A program made the position numbers and the translations under genes. Of a stretch of 60,817 nucleotides of DNA, positions 44,965-53,843 are shown in pieces. The number at the start of each line of letters is the position of its first letter. Position 1 is the stretch's first letter. Location: assembly GCF_900142015.1 (NCBI RefSeq), contig NZ_FQZN01000032.1:1-60817 (forward strand), given 5' to 3'. The notes under the pieces are model-generated. The model saw only the letters and a program-made list of their open reading frames with translations, was not told the DNA's origin and did not search any database. The stretch is from Bacteroides stercorirosoris. GTDB taxonomy: Bacteria; Bacteroidota; Bacteroidia; Bacteroidales; Bacteroidaceae.

Positions 44965-45576
44965 ATGGTAGCCCCCGAAATAGCAATTGTTGACTCCAAC
45001 ACCCTTTCGTGCCTGGGATTGCAGAATCTTCTGGAAGAAATCATCCCGATGGCTGTCATCCGTGTATTCAGTTCGTTCGAGGAGCTGGTGGATGATACGC
45101 CCGACATGTACGCCCATTATTTTATCTCGGCGCAGATATATTTTGAGCATACAGCTTTCTTTCTCCCCCGCAAACCCAAAACAATTGTACTGGCAAACGG
45201 CGACAACCAACCGCAACTGGCAGGAATACCGACCCTGAATATATATCAGGATGAAAAAGCCTTAATAAAAAGTATCTTGCAACTACACCAATTCGGGCAC
45301 AAGGGAGGTCATCCCCATTCGGTAACGGAACACCCCGGAGGACATTCTTGCGGAAATCCGTATGCCGACCACGACCTTTCCCCACGCGAAATAGAAGTGC
45401 TGGTACTGATAACCAAAGGGCTTATCAATAAAGAAATAGCCGACAAACTAAATATAAGTCTGACCACCGTCATCTCCCATCGGAAGAATATCACGGAAAA
45501 GCTGGGTATTAAATCGGTGGCAGGATTGACTATTTATGCCGTGATGCACGGATATGTAGAGGCAGACCGCATCTAA
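44965..45576 (+). CDS. LuxR-family transcription factor with degenerate receiver and His-rich linker
   Basis: A 203-aa regulator. The N-terminal part (about 1-105) has the outline of a response-regulator receiver (IAIVDSNTLSCLGLQNLL), but the position of the phosphorylated Asp reads HYFISAQIYF with no Asp, so phosphorylation is unlikely. A linker (about 110-138) then carries seven His and one Cys within about 30 residues. The C-terminal LuxR DNA-binding domain is clear (LSPREIEVLVLITKGLINKEIADKL, spread over 137-161, then VISHRKNITEKLGIKS). It lies directly upstream of a TonB receptor gene, its likely target. Metal or heme sensing is an inference from the linker. Confidence 0.85.
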   Translation: MVAPEIAIVDSNTLSCLGLQNLLEEIIPMAVIRVFSSFEELVDDTPDMYAHYFISAQIYFEHTAFFLPRKPKTIVLANGDNQPQLAGIPTLNIYQDEKALIKSILQLHQFGHKGGHPHSVTEHPGGHSCGNPYADHDLSPREIEVLVLITKGLINKEIADKLNISLTTVISHRKNITEKLGIKSVAGLTIYAVMHGYVEADRI

Positions 45577-45771
45577 GCCTTGAACTCCCCTCCTCCTTTT
45601 GAAGCTAAGTCGCCGCACCGCTACTTTTATCCTTTTTCCCTGCAACGGCTAAAGAAAATTGTAGTGAACAGCTATTCTTTCCACATACAAAAAACTTATC
45701 ATCCGGCAGAAAAAACAATAAAAGTGCCTGGGAAAAGAGTTAAGCCATTCTCTAAATCCTCATTAATGAGG

Positions 45772-45803
45772 ATTGCGGGAAAAAGAGAAATGCCCTTACT
45801 TTG
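45772..45803 (+). promoter_or_regulatory. Likely promoter of the TonB receptor gene at 45829
   Basis: ATTG (45772-45775), a 20-bp spacer, then TTACTTTG (45796-45803): one mismatch in each box. The transcript would start near 45810, just before the ATG at 45829. Confidence 0.5.
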
Positions 45804-45828
45804 CAAACTAAATAATATAAGCAAAAAA

Positions 45829-48252
45829 ATGGAGAAGAGTAAATTGTTAGCCTTTGCCCTGGCACTCCTGTCGATAGGGAACGTATGTGCAGAGGAAGTG
45901 GATACCCTGAAAATAGTGGACGTTGAAGAAGTCCTGATCATTGCAGCACCCAAAGAAAACCGTAAGTTGCGCGAACTGCCAAACGCCGTCACCCTGCTTT
46001 CACAACAAGACATGCAGGCTGCACAAGTGAACTCAATCAAAAACCTGACCGCACTTGTACCCAATATATTTATTCCCGACTACGGTTCGCGCCTGACTTC
46101 CGCCGTTTATATCCGCGGCATCGGCTCGCGTATCAACACCCCGTCCGTAGGATTATACGTCGACAACATACCTTATATAGATAAGTCCGCATTCGACTTC
46201 GACTACTCCGACATCGAGCGTATCGACGTACTGCGCGGCCCGCAAGGCACCCTGTACGGACGAAATGCAATGGGCGGACTCATCAAAGTGCATACCAAAT
46301 CTCCTTTCTCTTACCAAGGCACCGACTTCCGCATAGGAGCCGGTACGCACAACCAATACAATACTTCCATCACCCATTACCACCGGATAAACGAGCGGTT
46401 CGCCTTCTCCGCCGGAGGGTTTTACGACTATGAAGGAGGTTTCTTCCGTAATGCGGCACTTAATAATAAGAAGATAGATAAAGGCCAATCCGCCGGTGGA
46501 CGCGCCCGTGCCATTTACCTGCCCAGTGAGAATTGGAAACTCGACTTCAACGTAAGTTATGAATACAGCGACCAGGGCGGTTACCCCTACGGACTCTATG
46601 ATAAGACAACCGGAGACGTAGCCCAGCCTGCCTACAACGATGAGAGCAGCTATTACCGCAACCTGCTGAATGCCGGAGTGAACATAGAGCATCAGGCACA
46701 AAACTTCACATTGAGCGCCGTCACCGGATATCAATTCCTGAAAGACCGTATGTTTCTGGACCAGGACTTCACAGCCCGAAACACCTATACCCTCGAACAG
46801 AAACAGCGCATCAATACCATCAGTGAAGAAATCGTGATGAAGAGCAAGGAAAACCGCCGCTGGCAATGGGCAACGGGCATCTTCGGCTTCTATCAATGGC
46901 TGAATACGACTGCACCGGTCACATTTAAGGGAGATGGTATGGCGATGATGGATCAGATGTTGGGCAGCGTGATTCCATCGAAAATAGAAGTGCCGATGGG
47001 CCCCACATCGAGCATGAACATCATGCCCGCATTAAAGATTACCAGCACCCGCCTGCCCATCAACGGAGATTTCGAGACACCGCTTCTGAACGGAGCCTTG
47101 TTTCACCAATCCACCTTCCGGGACGTATTCGGACTTGGCGGACTCTCTTTCACCGCCGGGCTGCGACTGGACTATGAGAAGATGAAAATGGATTACAACT
47201 CCGGTACAGCCATGGACTACACCGTAGGTATCACAGGCCAGATGGTACAGAACGGACAAGTTATCAGAGACATCACGATGATGCCGGAAACAGCATTGAC
47301 TGTTGAATCAAAATATGAAGGTTCCATCAGTAAGGATTATCTGCAATTATTGCCGAAATTTGCCTTGCAATATGATTTCAAGAAAAACACCGGGAACATT
47401 TATCTGACTGTCAGCAAAGGATATCGTTCGGGCGGCTACAACATCCAGATGTTCTCCGACCTACTGCAATCCAGCCTGCGCAATGATATGATGAAACAAT
47501 CTAAAGAAGAAATCATGCCGCATGTTCCCGATGCTTATAAGGAATTGGTAGAAGGACATTTTCCTGACGCCGGAGTAAATCCGGATGCCAGAGCCGCCAC
47601 CATGTACAAACCTGAACAGACCTGGAACTATGAAGTAGGCACTCACCTGAATCTTTTCCAGAACCGTCTGCGTGCCGATGCCGCCCTCTTCTGGCTCGAA
47701 ACGCGCGACCAACAAATATCACGCTTTGCCCAAAGCGGCCTCGGTCGTGAAACGGTAAATGCAGGAAAGAGTCGCAGCCTCGGAGCTGAAATATCCCTGG
47801 CGGGCGCAGTTACCACCAACTTCACGCTGACTGCAAATTATGGCTACACATACGCCACATTCAAAGATTACGTCACCACCAACAGTAAACTGGAAGAAAT
47901 AAGTTACAACGGCAATTACGTCCCCTTCGTCCCCAAACACACCCTGAGCCTGGGCGGACAATACATCTTCCGCATCAACCCGGGCCATTGGCTGGACCGC
48001 ATCCAGGTAAACGCCAACTACACCGGTGCCGGCCGCATCTACTGGACGGAGCAGAACGACGTCAGCCAGTCCTTCTACGGCACACTGAACGGACGCCTCA
48101 GCCTCCAGAAAGGCAACGGACAGATTGACTTCTGGGTTCGCAATGTATTGGACAAAGATTATGCCGCTTTCTACTTCGAAAGCATGGGTAACGGGTTCAT
48201 GCAGAAAGGCCGTCCAATTCAGGCAGGCATTGAATTACGTTGCAGATTCTAA
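45829..48252 (+). CDS. TonB-dependent outer-membrane receptor
   Basis: An 807-aa outer-membrane transporter. The start MEKSKLLAFA is set by the promoter and gives a signal peptide ending VCAEE; the longer ORF back to 45580 is an open upstream frame. A TonB-box-like VDVEEVLIIAAP is followed by a plug (ELPNAVTLLSQQDM, VYIRGIGSR, VLRGPQGTLYGRNAMGG) and a barrel ending IELRCRF. It has no STN and no carboxypeptidase-like domain, so it belongs with the siderophore/cobalamin/metal type rather than the SusC type. The substrate is unknown. Its regulator is probably the LuxR-type protein encoded upstream. Confidence 0.9.
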   Translation: MEKSKLLAFALALLSIGNVCAEEVDTLKIVDVEEVLIIAAPKENRKLRELPNAVTLLSQQDMQAAQVNSIKNLTALVPNIFIPDYGSRLTSAVYIRGIGSRINTPSVGLYVDNIPYIDKSAFDFDYSDIERIDVLRGPQGTLYGRNAMGGLIKVHTKSPFSYQGTDFRIGAGTHNQYNTSITHYHRINERFAFSAGGFYDYEGGFFRNAALNNKKIDKGQSAGGRARAIYLPSENWKLDFNVSYEYSDQGGYPYGLYDKTTGDVAQPAYNDESSYYRNLLNAGVNIEHQAQNFTLSAVTGYQFLKDRMFLDQDFTARNTYTLEQKQRINTISEEIVMKSKENRRWQWATGIFGFYQWLNTTAPVTFKGDGMAMMDQMLGSVIPSKIEVPMGPTSSMNIMPALKITSTRLPINGDFETPLLNGALFHQSTFRDVFGLGGLSFTAGLRLDYEKMKMDYNSGTAMDYTVGITGQMVQNGQVIRDITMMPETALTVESKYEGSISKDYLQLLPKFALQYDFKKNTGNIYLTVSKGYRSGGYNIQMFSDLLQSSLRNDMMKQSKEEIMPHVPDAYKELVEGHFPDAGVNPDARAATMYKPEQTWNYEVGTHLNLFQNRLRADAALFWLETRDQQISRFAQSGLGRETVNAGKSRSLGAEISLAGAVTTNFTLTANYGYTYATFKDYVTTNSKLEEISYNGNYVPFVPKHTLSLGGQYIFRINPGHWLDRIQVNANYTGAGRIYWTEQNDVSQSFYGTLNGRLSLQKGNGQIDFWVRNVLDKDYAAFYFESMGNGFMQKGRPIQAGIELRCRF

Positions 48253-48294
48253 ACCTTTTTTTACCAAACAGCCTCGATAAAGATAATTTTATAC

Positions 48295-48302
48295 TACTTT
48301 TG
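48295..48302 (+). promoter_or_regulatory. Promoter -7 box of the TPR/AraC regulator gene
   Basis: TACTTTTG, a perfect TAnnTTTG match, 42 nt before the ATG at 48344. Confidence 0.6.
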
Positions 48303-48343
48303 CAGACGCTTCATTCGTTGCGGAACACAAAACCCAAAGTAGT

Positions 48344-50155
48344 ATGAATTATCTTTATCGCCTCATAGCCTTTGTGTGTACGCTTGCCATCGTCAGTCTG
48401 ACAACTGATAATTATGCACAGCAGGAACCTGACAGTGTCTATACCCGGGAATATATAGAACAAATCAGTTTTACCGAGCCACACCGGGCACTGAAACTCA
48501 TTGATGACATGGAGGCACGCCGGTCGATGTCTCCATCCCGTCTCGACCAGATGCGCAGCACCGTCTATCAGAATGGGCTCGATATGTACCGCACCGCCCT
48601 CTCCTACTCCCTGACAGCCTATCACGCCGACTCCCTCCACCGGCATTCCGATGAAACCCTGTTGCTGCTCGAACTGATAACCGACCAGTACTACACCACC
48701 GGAAACTATACCGAAAGCACCCGCTACGCCATAAAAGGCATCGAATTAGCCAAGCAAACGGGCGATAAGAACTCAGAGGCCAACCTCCTGCTCTACATCG
48801 GCATGAACAAGCGCGACATGGGACTGAAAGACGAAGCGGACAAATACGTGGAACAAGCCTTGCAGATGCAGGAAAAAGAAACGGAAGGCAGCCATTCCTG
48901 GGGAGCGGTGGACGATCTTATCTACATCTATGGTATAAAAATCACCTATGCCTTTGAAGACCGGAAATACCGGGAAGCCATCAGTCTGCTGCCCCGCTAC
49001 GAGAAACTGATGGAACAGTTCAAGGCCTGTCCCGACATCCCCGACGGAGTATATGACATGCGCCGGGCAAACGTATGCGCCGCCTTTGCCAGCATCTTCG
49101 CGGAGAACGGACAGCCGGACAAAGCCGCCGAGTTCTACCGGCAATTCGAAGAGACGGACTACGCCTCCACCCAAGACGGCATCCAGATGCGTTTCGACTA
49201 TCTCATAGCCACCGGTCGTTATCGGGAAGCCCTCCAAGCCATCCACACCGACAAGCAATACTGGAAAGAGCAGGCCGACACCGTCAACTACTTCTATCTG
49301 GAGTACGACCTCTAATCCGAAGCGAAAGCCCACATGGGGCTGGGCAACTATAAAGCCGCCGCACAAACCTACCGCCAGATGTACACCCTCTCGGACAGCC
49401 TGCGCCTGCGCGAAAAGCGGAACGGAGTGCTGGACTTCGCCACCCTGTACGAAACCAAAGAGAAAGAGGCGCAGCTTGTGGAGCAGGCCGCCCAACTGAG
49501 GGAACACCGGATATTCCTGCTTTTTTCCGCCTGCGTCATCGGCCTGCTCGGCGTGCTGCTGTGGCGCAACGTCCGCCACTCGCGCATCGTCAAGGCCAAA
49601 AACCGGACAATGGCAAGCAAGATAGACAATTTGCTGGAATATAAAGAAGAACTTTTCCGGCGTAAGGAAGAGAACCTGCAACTGGCGGAACAATTGCAGG
49701 CAGCGGAAAGTGAACTGCAACAGCGGGACAAGGCCGCCCGCCTCCTTGCCCCCCAAGCCCCTCTCACGGAAAACGAGCCATCCGTAAGCGATGAGCCTTC
49801 GGACAGCGACGACATCGATCGGGCGCTATTCGACAAGTTGGAGCGCGAAATCATCAGCCGCAAACTCTTCCTGCAACCGGAATCTCCAAGGGAGGGATTG
49901 ATAGAACAAATGCATGTTCCCCAGAATAAGTTCCCCAAACTCTTCAAGCGATATGCCCATACCAACTTTTCCCAATATCTCAATAATCTCCGACTCGACT
50001 ATGCCACCCGAATGCTGAAAGAACATCCGAAATATACGGTGGAAACCATAAGCCAGGAATGTGGTTTCAAGAATCCACCCAACTTCTACAAGCTCTTTTC
50101 CGAGCAATTCAGCATGACTCCCGCCGAATATCGGGACAGCAGGAATCTACTATAA
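48344..50155 (+). pseudogene. TPR - membrane - AraC HTH regulator, interrupted by an in-frame stop
   Basis: One frame of 604 codons encodes a Bacteroidetes-type regulator: signal peptide (about 1-25), periplasmic TPR-like helices (about 30-350), a membrane segment (HRIFLLFSACVIGLLGVLLW), a coiled coil, and a C-terminal AraC domain (YTVETISQECGFKNPPNFYKLF). A TAA at 49313-49315 (YDL-stop-SEAKAH) splits it within the TPR part; CAA-to-TAA would explain it. Both halves remain open in the same frame, and a second translation start at 49334 could give a membrane-HTH fragment. It lies just upstream of the type V pilus genes, so it probably controlled them. Confidence 0.82.
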
Positions 50156-50256
50156 ATAAACGAGTTACAGTCCTTGCGTGGATTTTCGTTATAACAAAAG
50201 TGATAAATTCGTATAACAACCCGAATAAAAACACTGCGCCCTAAAACCTGTTTCTC

Positions 50257-50264
50257 TACCTTTG
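50257..50264 (+). promoter_or_regulatory. Promoter -7 box of the pilus gene cluster
   Basis: TACCTTTG, a perfect TAnnTTTG match, 36 nt before the ATG at 50300. Confidence 0.55.
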
Positions 50265-50299
50265 AGCCACGTTAAACAAAACAAGACGTGTCACTCAGA

Positions 50300-51802
50300 A
50301 TGGGAAAAGAAACAAGTATCATTTTTGCCTGCCTTCCGGCGCTGATCGGCCCCGGTGGAATCATGGCGGTTGATTTGAATAATGGCACCGTTACCGACGG
50401 TTCCTCCCCGGTGCTGCCGCTGCTGCTTGTCACGTCCCTGCTGGTAATCATACTCCTTACCGCATGCCTTTATTATTATAAATGCAGATTACACCGTGCC
50501 CAGGAGTATCTGGTGCGCTACATCAACGAGTGTTTGGAACTGCGCAAACAGGTGCCCACTTCCCGGCGGTCCTTCCATCTCGATCCGCCCGACATCACCT
50601 CCAAAGAATTTATCAAGATAATAGAGAATATGTTGAAGCGAATCATCTTCCTTCCCCTTTTCGCATTGTTTGCCCTGCCGCTCACGGCGCAGGAAAAGGG
50701 TGACGGCGAAAAAGGGAGCGGCGAATACGTATTCCGGTTCGTGCCGGAGAAAGATATGTTTTATATCCCTTACCGGCAGAACGGAAGCGAAATGCAACGG
50801 CTGTGCGACAGCCTCAGCGCGTGTATGCCGCAACTGGGTGACGGGCGTATGTATGTCAATGTCAGCAGTTACGCCGCCTCTTCCGCCGGTAGCCTGTCCG
50901 CCCGGCGCATGGCCTACCTGCGCAACAGCCGCGTGAAGACGGAACTCATCACCCGCATGGGACTGACGGAGAAGATGTTCGTCACCGACCGTATCATTCC
51001 CCGCGCCTACGGAACGGACAGCCTGCGCAATGTCGTAGTGGTCACTTTCCCTGCCAGCGTAGAGAAGGTGGCGCGGATAGTCGGCAAAGAAGCCGCCATG
51101 CGTGTATTGGCGTATAATAAGGAAGTGTCCGGCGAAGCCGAAGCCGAACGACAGGCTGCCGGACAGGAGTCTATCCGTCATGCTGATAATTCTATCCGTC
51201 ATAATGCTGACTCTATCCGTCATGATACCGACTCTATCCGTCATGCTGAGCGTAGCCGAAGCATCTCCTCCCCCGAATCACAAGGAGAAGAGATTCTTCG
51301 ACAAGCTCAGAATGACGAATACTCCGCCCTCTCCCTCCGCTTCAACCTCCTCCGCTGGGCTACCCTCACCCCCGACCTCGGCCTTGAATGGCGCATCGAC
51401 CGTAGCTGGAGCATCCTCGTAACCGGCAGCTGGACTTCATGGTCGTGGAGCGACAAACGCAGAAGATACGCCCTTTGGGAACTCTCCCCCGAAGTGCGCC
51501 ACTACATAGGCAAGGAAAGTCGCGGCTACCTCGGCATCCTATACCACCTCGGCGAGTTCAACTACCACCTCGGTTCCACCGGCAAACAGGGCAACCTGCA
51601 AGGCGGCAGCATCACCGGCGGCTACCTGCTCCGGCTGAACAAAACCCTGTCGCTGGACTTCTCCCTCGGCGCAGGCTGCACCCATGCCGATTACGACCGA
51701 TACACCCTCACCGACGGAATACGCGTCCACCGTGGCAGCAAGACAAAGAATTACTGGGGCATCAACCGACTCGGCATCACCCTGCAATGGTTATTAAATT
51801 GA
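50300..51802 (+). CDS. DUF3575 protein of the pilus locus, with an N-terminal membrane extension
   Basis: A 500-aa ORF that looks like two genes joined. Residues 1-110 form a small membrane protein (hydrophobic segment LPLLLVTSLLVIILLTACLYYY, then helix RYINECLELRKQ). At residue 111 (ATG at 50630) a complete signal peptide begins (MLKRIIFLPLFALFALPLTAQ), followed by the DUF3575 protein with an N-terminal OmpA-like part (VRFVPEKDMFYIPYR region) and a C-terminal beta-barrel-like domain ending LQWLLN. DUF3575 genes regularly start Bacteroides fimbrillin clusters and are thought to act at the outer membrane. A separate start at 50630 is quite possible. Residues about 290-340 are encoded by tandem and interspersed repeats. 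Confidence 0.8.
   Translation: MGKETSIIFACLPALIGPGGIMAVDLNNGTVTDGSSPVLPLLLVTSLLVIILLTACLYYYKCRLHRAQEYLVRYINECLELRKQVPTSRRSFHLDPPDITSKEFIKIIENMLKRIIFLPLFALFALPLTAQEKGDGEKGSGEYVFRFVPEKDMFYIPYRQNGSEMQRLCDSLSACMPQLGDGRMYVNVSSYAASSAGSLSARRMAYLRNSRVKTELITRMGLTEKMFVTDRIIPRAYGTDSLRNVVVVTFPASVEKVARIVGKEAAMRVLAYNKEVSGEAEAERQAAGQESIRHADNSIRHNADSIRHDTDSIRHAERSRSISSPESQGEEILRQAQNDEYSALSLRFNLLRWATLTPDLGLEWRIDRSWSILVTGSWTSWSWSDKRRRYALWELSPEVRHYIGKESRGYLGILYHLGEFNYHLGSTGKQGNLQGGSITGGYLLRLNKTLSLDFSLGAGCTHADYDRYTLTDGIRVHRGSKTKNYWGINRLGITLQWLLN
51170..51253. repeat. Four 21-bp tandem repeats inside the DUF3575 gene
   Basis: TCTATCCGTCAT-type units start at 51170, 51191, 51212 and 51233 and encode four SIRH(A/N/D)-x-D heptads. 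The number of copies can change without a frameshift. The last unit merges into the inverted-repeat element at 51239-51317. Confidence 0.85.
51239..51317. repeat. 79-bp interspersed element with inverted ends, translated in frame
   Basis: The ends CGTCATGCTGAGC and GCTCAGAATGACG are inverted copies matching at 12 of 13 bases, with GCATCTC and GAGATTCTTCGACAA inside. Translated it gives RHAERSRSIS...ILRQAQND, the signature of a very widespread short bacterial interspersed repeat. It keeps the DUF3575 frame open. Confidence 0.82.
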
Positions 51803-51816
51803 AATGAAGAGATAAG

Positions 51817-52785
51817 ATGAAGACAAATCTGATATATAAAACCTTTGCATCGGGAAGTATTCTCCTGCGGGGAAACATCCTCCTGCGGAGAAGTACTCTC
51901 CTGCCGGGAAACATCCTCCTGTTAGGAAGCCTCCTCCTCCTCGCCTCCTGCGTGAAGGACGACCTGCACAACACCCCGCACCCCGACCGGGGCGCCCTGC
52001 TGGTGACCACCGACTGGAGCACCCGTTCATCCTCCGCCCCCCTGCCCGACCAATACATCCTGCGCATCGGCGACACGGAGCAAACCGTAAGCGGAGAAAC
52101 AAACCCCTTCGCCGCCCTGCTCCTTCCGGGCAACCAACGCCTGCTGGCCTACAACCAACCCGACGGCATCACCCTCAACGGAACCGTCGCCACCGTAAAC
52201 ACCCTGCCCGGCGGCACCCTTACCCCCACGCCCGGCTACCTGTTTTCAGCCACCCGGGAACTCGAAATCATCCCGGACGATACCCTACGAGTAACCGTCA
52301 CGATGCAGCAACGCATCCGTCAGCTGACCCTGATCCTGAAACTGAGCCCCGGCGACGAAAACCGCCTCAGCCGCCTGTCCGCCACCCTAACCGGCATCCT
52401 CCCCGCCATCCATCTGGCCGACGGCAGCCCGGCCTCCGACAGCGGAAAAAGCATAATCCCCCCGTTCACCCTTACCGACTCCGATGCGTCCGGGACACGC
52501 CACCATGCGACCCGTGCCGCCACCCGTTCATCCGCCCTGTCCGCCACCGTGCGCCTGCCGGGCGTGATGCCCGGCGAAACACAACTGCTGACGTTGTCCC
52601 TGACCCTGTCGGACGGTCACACCCAAACCCTCACCACCGACCTGACCGAGGCACTGAAAAACTTCGGCAACGCCCCGGAACCGCTCACCCTCGATGCCGC
52701 CCTCCAACTGCCCACCCCCACAGGCATCGGCGGCTCCATCACCGACTGGAACGTAGTGGATAACGGGGAGGTGGACATACATTGA
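51817..52785 (+). CDS. DUF5119/FimB-like lipoprotein of the pilus locus
   Basis: A 322-aa lipoprotein with the lipobox LLLLASC at about residue 45. The mature part starts VKDDLHNTPHPDRGALLVTTDW and contains immunoglobulin-like beta segments (LLLPGNQRLLAYNQPDGI, MQQRIRQLTLILKL) as in DUF5119 and Mfa2/FimB anchor proteins, which anchor or cap the pilus base. It sits in the standard order DUF3575 - DUF5119 - fimbrillin. The signal peptide is unusually long and is made from an 18-bp tandem repeat. Family assignment is by context and general resemblance. Confidence 0.75.
   Translation: MKTNLIYKTFASGSILLRGNILLRRSTLLPGNILLLGSLLLLASCVKDDLHNTPHPDRGALLVTTDWSTRSSSAPLPDQYILRIGDTEQTVSGETNPFAALLLPGNQRLLAYNQPDGITLNGTVATVNTLPGGTLTPTPGYLFSATRELEIIPDDTLRVTVTMQQRIRQLTLILKLSPGDENRLSRLSATLTGILPAIHLADGSPASDSGKSIIPPFTLTDSDASGTRHHATRAATRSSALSATVRLPGVMPGETQLLTLSLTLSDGHTQTLTTDLTEALKNFGNAPEPLTLDAALQLPTPTGIGGSITDWNVVDNGEVDIH
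51841..51948. repeat. 18-bp tandem repeat encoding a lipoprotein signal peptide
   Basis: Units ATTCTCCTGCGGGGAAAC-like begin at 51859, 51877, 51895 and 51913, with diverged copies at 51841 and 51931. They encode the hexapeptides ILLRGN, ILLRRS, TLLPGN and ILLLGS, so the hydrophobic core and basic residues of the signal peptide are repeat-derived. Confidence 0.85.
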
Positions 52786-52815
52786 GAATTGACAATTAAT
52801 AATTAAAGAGAAGAT

Positions 52816-53831
52816 ATGAAGAAAAAGAGCTTTATCAAGAGAAGCACATTGCCGGAAGCATCGCTTTGCGCGGAGGCACGCTCTACAGTGTTCCGTACTG
52901 CTACATTCCGTAGTGCCACAGTATTCCGTAGTGCGGCATTCTGTGCCGCCGTATTCCTGCTGGCAGGATGCGGCAACGACAATGAGTCGGCAACGGCGGA
53001 CGGCAACGACAGCCGCATACCGCTTGAAGTGACCGGCGGCATCAGTGCCCAAACCCGTGCCGCGGACGCCGCATGGGCTGCATCCGACGCCATCGGCATC
53101 TACATGTTGAAGTCCGGCACCACCGACATCGCCGAGTCCGCCGCCAACCGCCGCTACACCACCGCCCAGGGCGACGGACGTTTCAGCGCCGACGCCGGAG
53201 CCTCCATCTATTACCCCATCGACGGCAGCAAGGTCGATTTCCTCGCCTACTATCCGCACAGCGCCTCCGGCGTGGCAGACGGCAAGTACGCCCTCGACCT
53301 CTCCGACCAGCGCCACCTCCCCGCCATCGACCTGATGAGTGCCAGCGTGTCGGGCAAGGACAAATCCGCCCCCGGTGTCGCCTTCAACTTCCACCACCTG
53401 CTCACCAAGCTCGAACTCGTCAACACGCCCGGCACCGGCATCACCGCCTCCGAGCTGGAAGGCATGACGGTGGAAATCACCCTCCAGCGCACCGCCGCCA
53501 GCTACGACATCCTCTTTGAAGCCCTCGACGTGGCGGACGCCACCGCCACCCTCACCCTGAACACCTCCGCCGACGGCAAGAAGTCCGCCGCCATCCTCTT
53601 CCCCAACACGGAGACGGCGGTGAACCCCATCGTCCCGGCCGTCAACTGGTGTTCACGCTGAAGACGGGCGGCGAAAAGTTCTACTGGAACATCCCGGACG
53701 ACAAGTCCTTCAACGCCGGAGAGAAGAACATCTACACCATCACCATCAACCGTTCCGGACTGGAAGTAACCTCCAGCATCACCGACTGGACGTCGGGCAA
53801 CGGCACGGGTGAAGAAGGAAATGCGCAATAA
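52816..53831 (+). pseudogene. Fimbrillin-family (Mfa-like) pilin lipoprotein, frameshifted
   Basis: A pilin subunit of the type V pilus. Lipobox LLAGC at about residue 53 with an N-terminus built from 15-18-bp repeats (VFRTATFRSATVFRSA). Mature fimbrillin features are PLEVTGGISAQTRAADAAW, YYPIDGSKVDFLAYYP and FNFHHLLTKLELVNTPGTG. At 53638-53643 the frame breaks: the ORF reads IVPAVNWCSR-stop, while the next frame continues QLVFTLKTGGEKFYWNI to the normal end (ITDWTSGNG) at 53831. One missing G, restoring IVPAGQLVFTL, explains it. Could be a true loss of function, a switching event or a sequencing error. Confidence 0.82.
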
Positions 53832-53843
53832 GTATTTTAGAAT

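Noticed and set aside
45580..45828. N-terminal extension of the TonB receptor
   Set aside because: The promoter lies inside it (45772-45803) and the signal peptide starts at 45829. The extension is just open frame.
48773..49756. Long minus-strand ORF (327 codons)
   Set aside because: It is antisense to the TPR/AraC regulator, which has clear domains. The frame is open because of GC-rich codon use on the other strand.
52528..53397. Minus-strand ORF (289 codons)
   Set aside because: Antisense to two pilus lipoprotein genes and Gly/Val/Ala-rich as expected for a shadow frame. No start context or family.
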